Source: Macrotrachela quadricornifera (taxonomy: Eukaryota; Rotifera; Eurotatoria; Philodinida; Philodinidae). Taken from it: a DNA stretch of 64,000 nt. The translations under genes were made by a program, and so were the position numbers. This document shows, in pieces, positions 1 to 11,723 of this stretch; position 1 is the first letter of the stretch, and each line of letters begins with the position of its first letter. The notes under the pieces are model-generated. The model was not told the origin of the DNA. It saw only the letters and a list, made by a program, of their open reading frames with translations, and ran no database searches. The stretch is taken from NCBI GenBank assembly GCA_022393335.1, contig JAJEKB010021681.1, forward strand, positions 105,808 to 169,807. Direction: 5' to 3'.

Positions 1-188
1 CTTATCGGAGAGATTATTTATTAGACTATCTTACCAAATCTCTATTAGATCTTTAAATATTAATTTCTTATTAGAGTGTGATGAAGAAATTGACAACTTT
101 TTCTTTTCTTTTTCTATTCAATAATATTTTTAGTTGAATCATTGTTTATTTATTTATTTATTTATTTATCAAAATAATAATTAATTAA

Positions 189-1613
189 ATGTCATCGACA
201 TTTGTATCATTAAGTAGTACATTGATTTTCATTCAACAACAAATAAGTCGTTATGTACATTCACTATTTATTATATTCGGTGTCACTGGTTGTTGTCTCA
301 ATATTTTACTTTTATCTCGACGACAATTTCGTATATCATCATGTTGCATATGTAAGTGATCTTTTCATATACATAAAATAATCGTCTATATAGCGAATAT
401 CCAGAAAATTATATCACAAATTATGACAAAATTCTATCATCATAATATTTTTAAAGATAAAATACACATTATCGACAGAATAAAAAAGATTATGTTATAA
501 CAGTGGTTTCTTTTTATTGTTGGAGCAGAAAAATGTTGTATCTCGAAACGATCAAATAGAATATAATTTATTTTCAATGAAAAGTTCTTCTTTCAGAATA
601 ACAATTTAACCTCAAAACAAAATTGAGTGTAATAATTTTGAAAAACTATTTCTTTTGTTATAGATTTTCTAGCTATGTCGGTATTTATGATTATTCATTT
701 AAGCTGGGGGCTTGGATTCTATTTATATACACTTGATCATGCGGATCCAAATACGTCAGCATTAGTTTTGTGTAAAATGCGTATTTACATTCTTCAATTT
801 ACTGCAATGTCATATCGTTGGTGTTTAACTGCAGCTTGTTTTGATCGATATGCTTTATCAGCTATTAATGTACATTTGAGAAATTATGCTAAAGTTTATG
901 TTGCACGTCGTGTTGTGTTAGTCATTCTAATTATTTGGATTGTATTACCAGTACATACTCTTATTTTTTACAATATAAGAGGAAATGTATGTGGTATAGT
1001 GTACAGTAGTGTTGCAGCATTGTATCATAGTATTTTCACGACTTTAGCTGGTGCTGTTCTTCCTACTGTAATTATGATTACATGTGCTTTACTCATTCAT
1101 CATAATCTTATATTAAAGAAACAACGTCGTCAAGTTAATGTTAGTCAAGATAGTAAAAGAAAAGATAAAATATCTAATTTACAAAATCGACGTGATCGAC
1201 AAGTTTTAATCATGTTACTTTTTCAAGTGTTAATCTATATTATTTTAAATGCACCTTTAATGACTCATTACTTTTATAATGCCATAACACTCAATATTCT
1301 AGACAAATCATCTGATCGTCTTGCAATAGAACGCTTTGCTTTCTTTTTGGCTGAATTAAGCAATCTAATGTTTCCAGTGTCTTCGTTTTATTTATACACA
1401 ATGGTATCACGAATGTTTCGTGAAGAAGTGATGATCATGTTGCGTTGTATTGTCAATTGTAAATGGCCAGATAATACTGTTCGTATTGCACCTATAACTA
1501 ATGAAATTATGATTAGAAATCTACAAGCACAATTACCAACATCCAAAGTAATACCAAAGACATGTTATTCTAATCAAGAAAACTTAGAAGGAACAAACGA
1601 AACTGTTCAATAA
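189..1613 (+). CDS. Rhodopsin-like GPCR, orphan, two exons
   Basis: Seven-transmembrane receptor of about 370 residues, probably at the plasma membrane and coupled to G proteins; the ligand is not identifiable. Exon 1 is 189-351 and holds the extracellular N-terminus, TM1 and a CLN motif (TM1 Asn). The donor GTAAGT is at 352 and the acceptor TAG ends at 663. Exon 2 is 664-1613. The join is phase 1, restores SCCIYFLAMS and gives 1113 nt with no internal stop. TM2 follows at YFLAMSVFMIIHLSWG. TM3 ends in FDRYALS, in the place of the DRY motif. A basic third loop (QRRQVNVSQDSKRKDK) and a cytoplasmic tail follow the last helix. The TM7 NPxxY region reads NLMFPVSSFYLY, a loose match. The organisation resembles the large families of peptide-type orphan GPCRs in rotifers. 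The class is confident; the subfamily is not. Confidence 0.85.
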
Positions 1614-2149
1614 GAGACACAAAATTATTTCAATATATAATACAATAAACATTTTCATATTATTGTATTTTATTTTTTTTATGTCTAAGTGAGTTCGTGT
1701 GTATGTATATATATATAGAATTTATCTATCTTTCAAAATCTAACTTCTATATTAATTTGAAATTATAATTTCTTGATTTGTAATTTGATATATTTGTTGT
1801 GTTACAAAAAATATTCTTCTATTATTTGTTTGTAATGTATTATTATCTGTTATAGTTATTAGTGAAACTATATATATATATATGATTGTCAACTGTCATA
1901 AAGATTAAACTTAAATTGCCTACATAATACTTCTATGATTTATTAGCTGTGTATTTTAGCATGAAGTTATTTGTTAAACTCCATTCTCTTTGACAACAGA
2001 TGTGGTTGTAGATTAACCTGTCTATCTATTCGTCTTTAGTAACTAATTATATGAAAAAACATTGAATATTGAATAGAGCTTTCTTGAAGTTCAAAGGTTT
2101 TATTATTTGTTCAAAATTTTTGTAAAATTAAAAAACTCTTAATATATCA
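1614..2149. other. intergenic, AT-rich
   Basis: This separates the converging GPCR (+) and STRA6-like (-) genes. It contains short AT dinucleotide runs (near 1707 and 1872) and possible AATAAA signals (near 1641). No coding content seen. Confidence 0.5.
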
Positions 2150-4978
2150 CTATAATTTTTTTCGTTCCCACAATTCTTCTATGTGTTTTGCTGATATAAT
2201 ACTTGCTCGATGTACTAAAATTGGTGGTTGTTCAATGTACATTTCTTTCAAATTCTTTCTTCCAATTAGCATGATTTTCATTTCATCAGCTCGTAAATGT
2301 TTTAGAAATTCTTTTCGTCTATAAATTAGTGTTGGATTATTTAACAAAAATACTGCAAGATGTCATTTATGTTTTGCTTTTGATAATCTTTTTGTTGTTG
2401 TTGTTGGATAAAGATGATCACGAAGAAGATGACTAACAAAACAAAGTAGAATAGGATGTCGATGAGCACATTCCATATAAATAAATCCACAATATGCACT
2501 AAAGCCTGCATCCATTGTTTCAAGTTTTCGACCTAATGGAGAGTAATCAAGTCGACACATATATTATTCCGCCAGATATACTTTTAAGTATTCGACCAAT
2601 TGCAGCGAATGCTTCCAGAAAAGCATCAAGAAAGAAACTAAAATATATGAAAACCATACATGCTCGTCGATTATTAATGGATAAAACTTCACCGCTATGT
2701 TGTAAAAACACATATTGACCCAAAATTTTATTTGAATATATTTTACAATAGATAAATAATAAAAAAAGAATAAGAGAAGAATCTCACACTTCCAAATGTT
2801 ATAAATGCATCAATTGCAATGAATATAATTAAAGCAATACCTGTCACAAATATATAATCTAATATAACATAACCAATTAAATATCCAGCAAAGTGAAAAT
2901 AATCAGAAATATAATTTGTATTATTTGCAGGAATATATCGTGGAATTTCACAATCATCACTACGAAATGTTTGTAAAAGATTTCGATGAATATTAGCAAG
3001 CATCACCAATAATTGTAAGATGGTTACAATTAATGCAGTAATAATCACAATAAAAAAAGGTCGAACAAAACTAGGTAAAGGAAAATCAGACGATGGTTTT
3101 TCTTCTTTTTTTAAATCATAATCGGGTGTTTTTTTATATTCTAAATACTCATCAATTAATCTTTGACAGATATCATGAATTTCTTCGACTATTGGAGGAC
3201 CTCAAACACAAGACTATTTATTTTATAAGAAATACAGAAGTATATAATCAATTATAAAACTTACTTGTACAGTGAAAACGAAAAGCATTAAAAAAAATGG
3301 ATGCATAAACACATATTATACGAGATGAGAAACGAAAATCATCTCTCCATGTATAAATAAATCGAGTAATCTGACAAAGTCGATTTGATGGTATTTTTGT
3401 TTTTTTTATTCCAAGTAATCTTTTAACATATTGTGATTCAGCTGAACATGGTAATGATGAATATAAAAGATCTTTTTGTTCACGTTTTATTTGTCTATCT
3501 GCTACATGTCTATGTCGAATACGTTATATAATAATTTTGATCCTGCACCATAATAATTCAAATATCTCATTGTACTATTACTTGGTGTTCTATTATAAAT
3601 TTCTTCTGTTTGATAAAATTCATTAACACATAGACTAGTATAGACAATTGTAATACTAAAATCAAACCATATATATAATGTAGCACAAATTAAACTGAAA
3701 TGAGTATTAATATAGACAGCAGCCAAGATTGGATAACGTCGAAAGCCGATAATAAAAACTTTTGCTATTTGTAAAAGGTAAGTCACTATAACACCTATTG
3801 AAATAAAAGAATCCCACGAATTTAACAAGAATTATGAACAAAATGCTATGTAATGTATTTTAGATATAAATGAATAACAAACCTTTATCTGTTGTTGTAC
3901 TACTTATATCCCGACCTCCGTTAACAATATCTAATAATTCATCAGCAAATATAGCAAATATAACAGCTGCTAATGTTCGTTTAACATGAGCAAAATAATC
4001 TATTGGTATTGGTATACCAATATAATTTTTACAGCATTTATTTCGTTGAGTTGAAACAGGTTTTGTTGTTATAATAAAAAGTAAAATAAGTAAACAAGCA
4101 AGTGGAAATGTAAATAGATTAAATTCTGCTCTTAAATCAATGATTTTACATATTGAATGTTGTTTAAAAAAGAGTGGTTGATTATTTTTAAATTTATTTA
4201 TTATTTCTTCATGAATGGGTTTTGAAATAATCCATTTAACAATAAGTGTTGATGTAGCAAGTATAATAGTAGTAATACCAGCAATCCATGATATGATTCG
4301 ACGAGAAGGATCAATAATAGTAGTGGATATAGTATAAATTTTTGGACTGATAATTGGAATATTTTGTCTAAATAATGAATATAATAGAAAAGAAGTATTT
4401 AGATATTAAATTCACTTTAAAATTTTTTTTGGTGGTTCATTTCGCTTTTTACGAATGTGTCGAGACAATGCTAAACCATAATAAAGTGTTATCAGAAGGC
4501 CTAACATAAAACCCAATACAATAATCGGTGTGCCACTACTTGATACTATAATGTAAGATACAACTCAGTCCTAATAAATATCATAATAAATTTCAAAAAG
4601 TGATATAATAAAAAATGGAAGCAGAGTGTTCTTGAAATAATCTGATTTAATTAGTTAAATTTATTAAATAGCTAAACTTTTATATTCAAAAATTTTTCTC
4701 TTTTTTTTGGAGATCAATCAGCAAGTTTAACTCACATTCATTACACAATGTTCCACTCCACTAAAACTTGCAACGGCATGTCCATTCCTCATCTAAATTG
4801 TTACGACAATAACCATATGGACCGCATGGATTAGAAACAGAACAATCTTTAATTCAAACATGTATAAATTAATAAATCTATCAAAATGGTTTTTACACTC
4901 ACTATCTCTTAAAATTGTTGATGTTGTAGTGACATTGACAGGAACCCTTACGTCTTTTGTCGTCATGAATGGTATCAC
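2150..4978 (-). pseudogene. STRA6-like multi-TM protein with N-terminal EGF module, disabled
   Basis: In vertebrates STRA6 is a membrane receptor that takes up retinol from its carrier protein; the ligand here is unknown. The C-terminal part follows the family order: a TM segment with a YFHFAGYLIGYVI core; NRRACMVFIYFSFF leading into an LDYSPLGRKLETMDAGFSAY stretch; and a tail with LLNNPTLIYRRKEF, like the NPTLQVFRK end of human STRA6. Exons upstream encode TM1 (SSSGTPIIVLGFMLGLL, from about 4545) and the TM cluster 4367-3884. An exon at 4846-4736 encodes an EGF-like module (NPCGPYGYC...CRC...WSGTLC). The splice phases I checked are consistent. Three lesions are visible: TAG at 4763-4761 inside the EGF module; a frame change near 3519-3527, between SKLLYN and the VADRQIKREQ frame; and TGA at 2365-2363, where relatives have Trp. 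The true 5' end is uncertain. It may be a young pseudogene, a null allele or sequence error. Confidence 0.7.
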
Positions 4979-6239
4979 TAAATGTATTCTATTGTTAAGT
5001 TGTATTGTTTAAAAAAGAAAATATGGTAATATTATCTGCAAACATTTTTATTGCTTGATATTCGAAACTGTCTTTCATAGCAAAGTAAAATATCATGTCT
5101 CTCATTTTTATTTCTCTTGTAAATATAATAACAACGAGGATAATATGATTGATATTTTATCTATTAATGTTTTTGTCACTACTGTAAAGGAAAAATAAGG
5201 GCTGAAATATATCCTTTTCACAATATATATACTACAGTTCATAAGTTTATATGAAAGGGAAGAAAAAATATTCTCTAAACCTAACCAAATATATTTAAAT
5301 ACACGATGAGAATCTTAATCAAAATATTAAACTTTATTCTGATTTGCTGAATAATTTTACTTAACAGATGTATGAATCACAGATATCGGATATCTCATTA
5401 TTAAGCCGTTGTAAAATGATCAGATAGATTTCCTTGAAACTGCCAGCATGCAGACCATTATTAGATCAAGCTGAATTTGACAATTTTAACCTGGCTCGAA
5501 TTGTACATATAATATTGCAAGAAGTGGATGGTTTTGTCAACTAACTTTGATCATTTATATCTCTTACTTCTCGAGGTTTTCCTTATGTATCTTCTTTTAC
5601 GTCTATATTGTATACCAAATCATGTGTTGTTTTTCGATCATAACTACGTTTTTTTCGTTGAGGTGTCTGTATTGATATAATCAAAACGAAAATTTCAATA
5701 AATTAAACGTTTCTTACGGTGACGTAACTGATGGTAGGGGTTTTATGGGAATTTCTCATAGCTACCTATTTCTCAAAATAAACCCAGCGCATGGCTGAAA
5801 CTGAAATGGTACATTATGGATAAAGTTATAGAATTTATAAGAGAATCTTGCAGCATATTCAAGCCATTTTGACTTAATCTTTTGATTATAAGTAGATCCC
5901 GATAAGATATGTAAATTCGAAAATGGATTCATTTTCTTAGACTTCTGTTTCTAAGATATCGATTTCTTAAGAGATTTTATTCATACGATCCAAGAGCTTC
6001 AGCAAAGTTATATTACTGCAATTTGATCGGAAACTTTACCGACATTAACCTCTCAAGTACACTAAGTTCTGTACAAAATTTCAGATCAAAGTTTGATAAT
6101 TCGATTTTGCTGGAAATCTGGGATTTTATAAGAAAATTTTCCTGAAAATTCGACCTTTTGCAAAAACAAAAACGTAAGGGAATAAATTCCTCTGATTTTC
6201 TGTTCTTGTCAAGATTTAATTGTGGTTTAAAAAAATCGA
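4979..6239. other. intergenic, no gene seen
   Basis: AT-rich and full of stops in all frames. The segment from about 5850 resembles degenerate repeat sequence leading into the foldback at 6240. Nothing else supportable. Confidence 0.4.
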
Positions 6240-6917
6240 GTCAGAATCGCTTAAACATGTATAGAGGTTTTCTCGATATTGACAAGGGTGGTACTCGTAA
6301 TGTTCATTCAACTTAGAACTCATATTTTGCCCATAAGTAGTCCTCTATACCACTAGCTAAACTCGAAAAAGACTCGTGCCCATAGACAGTTAGAGTCGAC
6401 TTACGACCGTTTCATTAAATATTTGGTTTCAGGCGGGACAATCGTTAAAAATTCAAAAGACGATATTTAGATCTGAAACTTGGTCTACAGAGAGATGCCA
6501 TAATTGTAAGAATACTCTAAAATTTTCAAACCCAACTAATACTGCAGTATCAAGATACTGAACATGTGAAAAACAACATTCTGTTCGCAAAAAAAATCAG
6601 AAAAGCAACCAGTTTTGAAAATTGAATATCTCGATGCTGCAGTATTAGTTAAGTCTGAAATTTTTAGGGTATTCTTACAATCGTAGTACCTTTCTGTGGG
6701 CAAAGCTTTAGGACTAAATATCATCTTTCAAATTTTTATTGTCTGTCTCATCTGAAGCCAAATATTCAGTGAAACATTCATAAGTAGACTCTAACTACTT
6801 AAGGGCAAAATATGAGCTCTAAGTCGAGTGAATACTTTGAATACCTTCCTCTTGAGTCAAACCAGCCTGCATATCAGGTCGAGAAAATGTGTCTTGTTGG
6901 CAACTCTAGCCGAGATA
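6240..6917. repeat. long imperfect foldback (inverted repeat) 1
   Basis: The left arm (about 6240-6570) matches the reverse complement of the right arm (about 6600-6900). Examples are CTCATATTTTGCCCATAAGT at about 6320 against ACTTAAGGGCAAAATATGAG at about 6800, and AACTAATACTGCAGTATC against CTGCAGTATTAGTT. The left arm carries extra sequence near 6345-6395 that has no partner. The apex is near 6580. Each arm is about 300 nt, with scattered mismatches. It looks like a foldback or MITE-type element; no coding sequence seen. Confidence 0.75.
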
Positions 6918-7363
6918 NNNNNNNNNNNNNNNNNNNNNNNNNNNNNNNNNNNNNNNNNNNNNNNNNNNNNNNNNNNNNNNNNNNNNNNNNNNNNNNNNNN
7001 NNNNNNNNNNNNNNNNNNNNNNNNNNNNNNNNNNNNNNNNNNNNNNNNNNNNNNNNNNNNNNNNNNNNNNNNNNNNNNNNNNNNNNNNNNNNNNNNNNNN
7101 NNNNNNNNNNNNNNNNNNNNNNNNNNNNNNNNNNNNNNNNNNNNNNNNNNNNNNNNNNNNNNNNNNNNNNNNNNNNNNNNNNNNNNNNNNNNNNNNNNNN
7201 NNNNNNNNNNNNNNNNNNNNNNNNNNNNNNNNNNNNNNNNNNNNNNNNNNNNNNNNNNNNNNNNNNNNNNNNNNNNNNNNNNNNNNNNNNNNNNNNNNNN
7301 NNNNNNNNNNNNNNNNNATATCAGGTCGAGAAAATGTGTCTTGTTGGCAACTCTAGCCGAGAT
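6872..7363. repeat. 46-bp direct repeat flanking assembly gap 1
   Basis: The same stretch of about 46 nt, starting ATATCAGGTCGAGAAAATG and ending GCAACTCTAGCCGAGATA, lies immediately before the N run (to 6917) and immediately after it (from 7318). The two copies are identical. This means either a collapsed or unresolved tandem array or an artefact of gap joining. Confidence 0.85.
6918..7317. other. assembly gap 1 (400 N)
   Basis: A run of exactly 400 N, so its length is probably nominal. Open frames drawn through it are meaningless. Confidence 0.99.
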
Positions 7364-8100
7364 AAATAGATAAAAACAAAACAAAAAAAACGAATAATTC
7401 CTTGATGAGTATCAGATGATTGAAAGACCTCGTTTTTACAATATTGTTTACTATATTATATAGAAAAAAAAATTAGTTTTTATTCTACGTAGAATCATTT
7501 GACTGTATAATAACATTTGCAATGTCTAAGATTTTTTCACAGACACCAGTCAGACGCGAATGCTTAAAAACGAAGTATACCAGAAGTATCGTTCATTTCT
7601 GGTTGATATTATTACGAATAGTTAATAAAATGTAGAATGAATAAGATTTATTAGATTATTGTTTTATCTTGTTTATACCTCTTACGTCCTTAAAATAATA
7701 GAACTTAATTTTTCAACTTAGAATGATATAAACATTTTTCTTTATCATTCCTTAACAGCCAGTTAAGAGTTGCTCGCGTCACAACGATATCTAAAAAAAA
7801 CATGTATTATTGATTCAGCCAACTAATAAATATTTTCAAAATACTTATAATAATATTCTTTTCAAAGAAAAATAAATAATAAATAATGTCTTCAAAGATA
7901 ATTCAATATAAATTTAAATAATAAATTTTCATTTTTTTTATTATTTTATCACAATAATGGCGACAAAATATAATCGTCAATAAAGTTTTACTATTATCTT
8001 TAAAAGAATACAAAAAAAGAATGTTAACAAAAATGCCACGTATTCTTTCACTTTCTTTCTTTTTTTTTTTTCTTTTTTTTCACAATAAAAGATAGATAAG
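7364..8100. other. intergenic upstream of the LRR gene
   Basis: Strongly AT-rich with a pyrimidine-rich run at about 8050-8080. No coding content seen. It probably includes the promoter of the LRR gene, but no defined motif can be assigned. Confidence 0.4.
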
Positions 8101-8207
8101 ATGTCAGTATCACAGACCACAACCAACCTTGCACATTACAAGGTAAGTCAAATAAATTTGAAAATAGCTTTTGTAAATATATCAGTATTTTATATTGCGA
8201 CATAATA

Positions 8208-9043
8208 ATGAGTATTCGTTGCTTATATGAAGATGAAGAAAATCAATCATTCTATGATAAAAAACCTATAAGTGAAGATGGCATGCCAAGAATAATTATG
8301 TTAGGTAAATAAAATAAATTTTTATTATTAACAATAATTAATTATAAATTATCTTTCTTCTTATAGAATATTATCCATTTGGTTCAAATCGAAAACTTGA
8401 AGAACTAATTGATAGTTTTGATTCTCATACAGTAATTGATTTATCTTGTCAAAAATTAACTGATTGTGATATGGCAATTATTATTAAAAATGCTATTATT
8501 GAAAAACAATGTAAAAATCTTAATTTATGGGGAAATCAATTTACATATAAAAGTATGTTATTACTTGCTAATGTATTAAATGGAAATACAAATATAAAAG
8601 AATTGGATCTTTCATATAATCGTTTATCAGATAAAGGTGTTAAAATTATATCGGAAGTACTTTCGTTAAATAATTGTGTAATTAAATATCTTGATCTTTC
8701 ATCAAATGAAATTACAGATGAAGGTGCCAAATATATTGGTGATATGCTTACAAGAAATCAAATACTTGTAGGATTAACACTTAATAAAAATGAAATAACT
8801 GATGATGGATTAAGATTATTAGGTCGATCACTTGCTAATGGTAATAAAAAACTTCGATATTTAGAACTTGAATCAAATCCACTTATAACTCGAGAAAGTG
8901 TTATTGATGTAATTGATATATTAAAAAATAATACAACACTTTATGAATTATATGTTAAAGATTGTACGATTGTTGAAAAGGATTTTGACGAGTTAACAGA
9001 AATGGCATTTACAACAGGATTTGATGTTATTTGTACGCAATAA
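8208..9043 (+). CDS. Leucine-rich repeat protein (RI/NLRC3-like LRRs)
   Basis: Two coding exons, 8208-8304 and 8367-9043, joined in phase 1 across a 62-bp GT-AG intron. They encode 257 residues with no stop. After a short acidic N-terminus (MSIRCLYEDEENQ) come about five LRRs of 28-30 residues with the ribonuclease-inhibitor pattern. Examples are IKELDLSYNRLSDKGVKIIS, IKYLDLSSNEITDEGAKYIG and LVGLTLNKNEITDDGLRLLG. It lacks a signal peptide, TM helix, NACHT or other partner domain, so it is probably a cytosolic protein-binding scaffold; no specific function can be named. A 43-bp GT-AG intron (8143-8185) lies in the likely 5' leader. The ATG at 8101 upstream of it runs out of frame with the main protein. 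Confidence 0.85.
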
Positions 9044-9544
9044 ATATTTATTTATTTAATTGATTATTTATTTTCTATTGATTTTTTTAAAAGTATATCA
9101 ATAAATCATTCAGGAATAAAAATAAACTAGATTTATTTAATTTTTTTTTAAATATAATTTCCATGTATCGTTGCTCTAATTTAGATCAAATGTTACATCA
9201 ATAATTTACAATTCAATAGCATCAAGTTTTTTTTTGTTTGTGCTACTTCAAAAGATAATATTATATTCTTTTCTTTAAGAAAAAATATTAAAGATATTCA
9301 AATGAAATATTTAATTCTTCAAGTATTATTGGTAAACGAATGTACAAAGTTTTTTTTAGATTTTGTATTTAATATAAATAGTGTCTATTATAACTATTTT
9401 CATCAAAACTTTTTAAAAATCTTATAAGTCAGTTTTTCAACTCTTATCAGTACTCCTCTCACAATGATAGTGAAGAAGGATTTTGGCCATTTTTGTGAAA
9501 GAGTACGAATATGCACCACAATTTCAATGGAAATACTTCTAATG
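9044..9544. other. intergenic between LRR gene and foldback 2
   Basis: AT-rich; it includes the likely 3' UTR and possible AATAAA signals of the LRR gene (for example near 9116). No gene seen. Confidence 0.4.
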
Positions 9545-10185
9545 AGAGAATACCTCCAAATGTCAATGCACCTTTGTGCCTGAGTTATATTCATTCAATA
9601 GATCCTAGTGGGCAATGAAAAAACCTGGAATGGTTTGGTTATCTAGGCTTCATTTCAGAGACATCGAAATTTTACTATATTTTTTAATAAAGTGCTGTGG
9701 TTCCTTCACGATTCACCGAAAAATCGACTTTCGAATTTCGACTTGGAACTTTGTAAAATACATGTTCCAGTGGATTTGGTTTACTCTGAAAGTTTCAATT
9801 TTTTTGGTTGTTCCTACCTTAAAATATGCACAGTAAATGTTTTGCATTTTGTGCTATACCTACAACTGCGATTCAAAATGTTGGATGTTTAGATTTTAAG
9901 ATAGAAATAATCAAAAAATTGAAACTTTCAGAACAAACTAATTCCACTGCGATATATAATTCTGCAAAGTTTCAAGTCGAAATTCGAAAGTCGATTTTTC
10001 GGTGAATCATGAGAGGAACCACAGCACTTTGTTAAAAAATATAGTAAAACTTCGATATCTATGAAACGAAGCCTTGAATAACCAAACTATTCTAGACTTT
10101 TTCATTGGTTACTAGGACCTATCAAATGAATCTAGCAGGCTTGGATCAAAAGCAATTTGACACTTTGAGATGCTCCCTCGTAAGA
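9545..10185. repeat. long imperfect foldback 2
   Basis: The left arm (about 9545-9800) is the reverse complement of the right arm (about 9905-10185). Matching blocks include GATTCACCGAAAAATCGACT at about 9710 against AGTCGATTTTTCGGTGAATC at about 9990, and AAATTTTACTATATTTTTTA against its complement near 10040. Arms are about 250 nt with only scattered changes; the loop is about 100 nt. No coding content; a foldback or MITE-type element. Its sequence is unrelated to foldback 1. Confidence 0.85.
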
Positions 10186-10879
10186 GCCAATCGTGATTTG
10201 ATTTAAACATAGAATATCAAAATATTTTGGGTACCGAAAAAGAGAATTATTGTCCTTCCTCCTTATAATGCGATGATAGTTCAAAACTTTATCAAATTTA
10301 CTACCTGAATGACTTCGTAGGGATTAAAACTCTTATTTAAATGTATGCACCGAAGTCTCTTCTATGCTGTAGAGAAAACTCCATATCGATATTTTTTTTA
10401 CATTCGCGAGTTATTCAAGAAATAAGAGACTTGAGAATGTTATGCTAATGTTTAAAAAAATCTTTATGTTGATGGAAGCCAGTTGTTTTTTTTTGCAGAT
10501 CGATAGTATAAAAATGTTTTATTTCAATCAATAGTAAACTCTTTCGTTTCTTTTTCTTTTCTTTTCTGTATACCATAACATATTCAATATTCGATTGAAT
10601 AAGAAAAGTGTGTGCTTTATATGGTAAAAGCTTTCATCGCATGTTTACCAACTACACCGTTTTTTTTTGATGTTGAGAAAAAAGAATGTTTGAATTTTAA
10701 TGTTGAAATAAGAGCCGATGATCATTAGCAACAATCTATATATTCTATATTTTTACCATTATTTTTGAATAGTCTTAACGAAATAATATTATCACCAAGA
10801 AAACAAATAAGTAGAAAAAAAAGCACGTATATTATTAATATATATAATATATTTAATAGAATAGGAGTGATTACTAAAA
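10186..10879. other. intergenic upstream of the four-TM gene
   Basis: AT-rich with pyrimidine tracts at 10540-10570 and no coding content. It should contain the promoter of the gene at 10880, but no clear element stands out. Confidence 0.4.
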
Positions 10880-11485
10880 ATGCATACTTCAAATTTAATA
10901 TTAATTTCAATCTCAGTAATTTTTGGAGCAATTGCTTTAGCATTAGCTTGTATTGGTATTGGCACATCTAATTGGCAAATAACATTAGCAAATACAACAA
11001 ATGGACAAATGTACACTACTAACACAGCTAATTTTTTCTATGCTTGTCGTTTAAATCAAGCTGGCGAAGTTATAAGTTGTGGTCAACGTAGTACTAATAG
11101 TAACATTCTACAATATTATGTTATCAATGCAACAGGGACTCCATTTGAATGGAATTTACATTTGAATACAGCGGCTGGTTTTTCTATTATTGGTATTATT
11201 TTTATTTTTATTGGTACATTAACTACTCTCTTTATGCTCTTTGTTCATAAAGAAGAATGGATTTTTCTAGTTGCACCTACATTTCTTTTTATTGCTTGTC
11301 TTTTTATGCTTGCTGGTTTGGGTGAAGGTGCACGTGTACTTAAGTACAATGGTTACGCAGCTAATTTATATGAGACAGCTCATTTACTTACTATATTTAG
11401 TTTCTTAATTAGTTCTATAGTAGCTGGTCGTCTGTTTGATAATCCAGTTAAATTACAACAACCTATCATCAAGATAATAAAGTAA
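10880..11485 (+). CDS. Four-TM claudin/PMP22-like membrane protein
   Basis: A single-exon protein of 201 residues. Four hydrophobic helices are evident at about residues 5-27 (LILISISVIFGAIALALACIG), 94-118, 124-146 and 166-188. The first extracellular loop is the longest (about 28-93). It holds TSNWQ followed by two cysteines (FFYACR and ISCGQR), which resembles the W...C...C arrangement of the claudin/PMP22 superfamily. N-x-T sites in that loop suggest glycosylation. Such proteins act in cell junctions or as channel subunits; which applies here cannot be told. The start is the first ATG and an in-frame upstream extension is not evident. Claudin-like is a fold-level call, not orthology. Confidence 0.75.
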   Translation: MHTSNLILISISVIFGAIALALACIGIGTSNWQITLANTTNGQMYTTNTANFFYACRLNQAGEVISCGQRSTNSNILQYYVINATGTPFEWNLHLNTAAGFSIIGIIFIFIGTLTTLFMLFVHKEEWIFLVAPTFLFIACLFMLAGLGEGARVLKYNGYAANLYETAHLLTIFSFLISSIVAGRLFDNPVKLQQPIIKIIK

Positions 11486-11723
11486 ATAGACTTTATTATG
11501 ATTGTAAGAACCATAATTTGATTGATATTGTATTGAAACTTAATAAACTAACTTATAAATATTAATTTTATTTTCTTAGAACTTTTCGTATAAATATTTT
11601 GACAAAGATTAGTCTGATTTTTCAATCAGTATTGTTTAATATATATGAAAATAAAATATATGTACTTTAATTCGTATTTTTAGATATTATGTAAAAGTTT
11701 CTACAAAAATTTTTAAGTAAATA

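Noticed and set aside
3270..3310. A second frameshift at the T8 run in the STRA6-like gene
   Set aside because: Removing one T gives a more hydrophobic segment, but then the following splice junction is out of phase. With T8 the junction fits, so I do not claim a lesion there.
6812..7384. Open frames running through gap 1 on both strands
   Set aside because: They exist only because N does not encode stops; the flanks are repeat sequence.
10725..11025. Hydrophobic minus-strand frames overlapping the claudin-like gene start
   Set aside because: They are shadows of the plus-strand TM gene, which has conserved features and a full-length frame.
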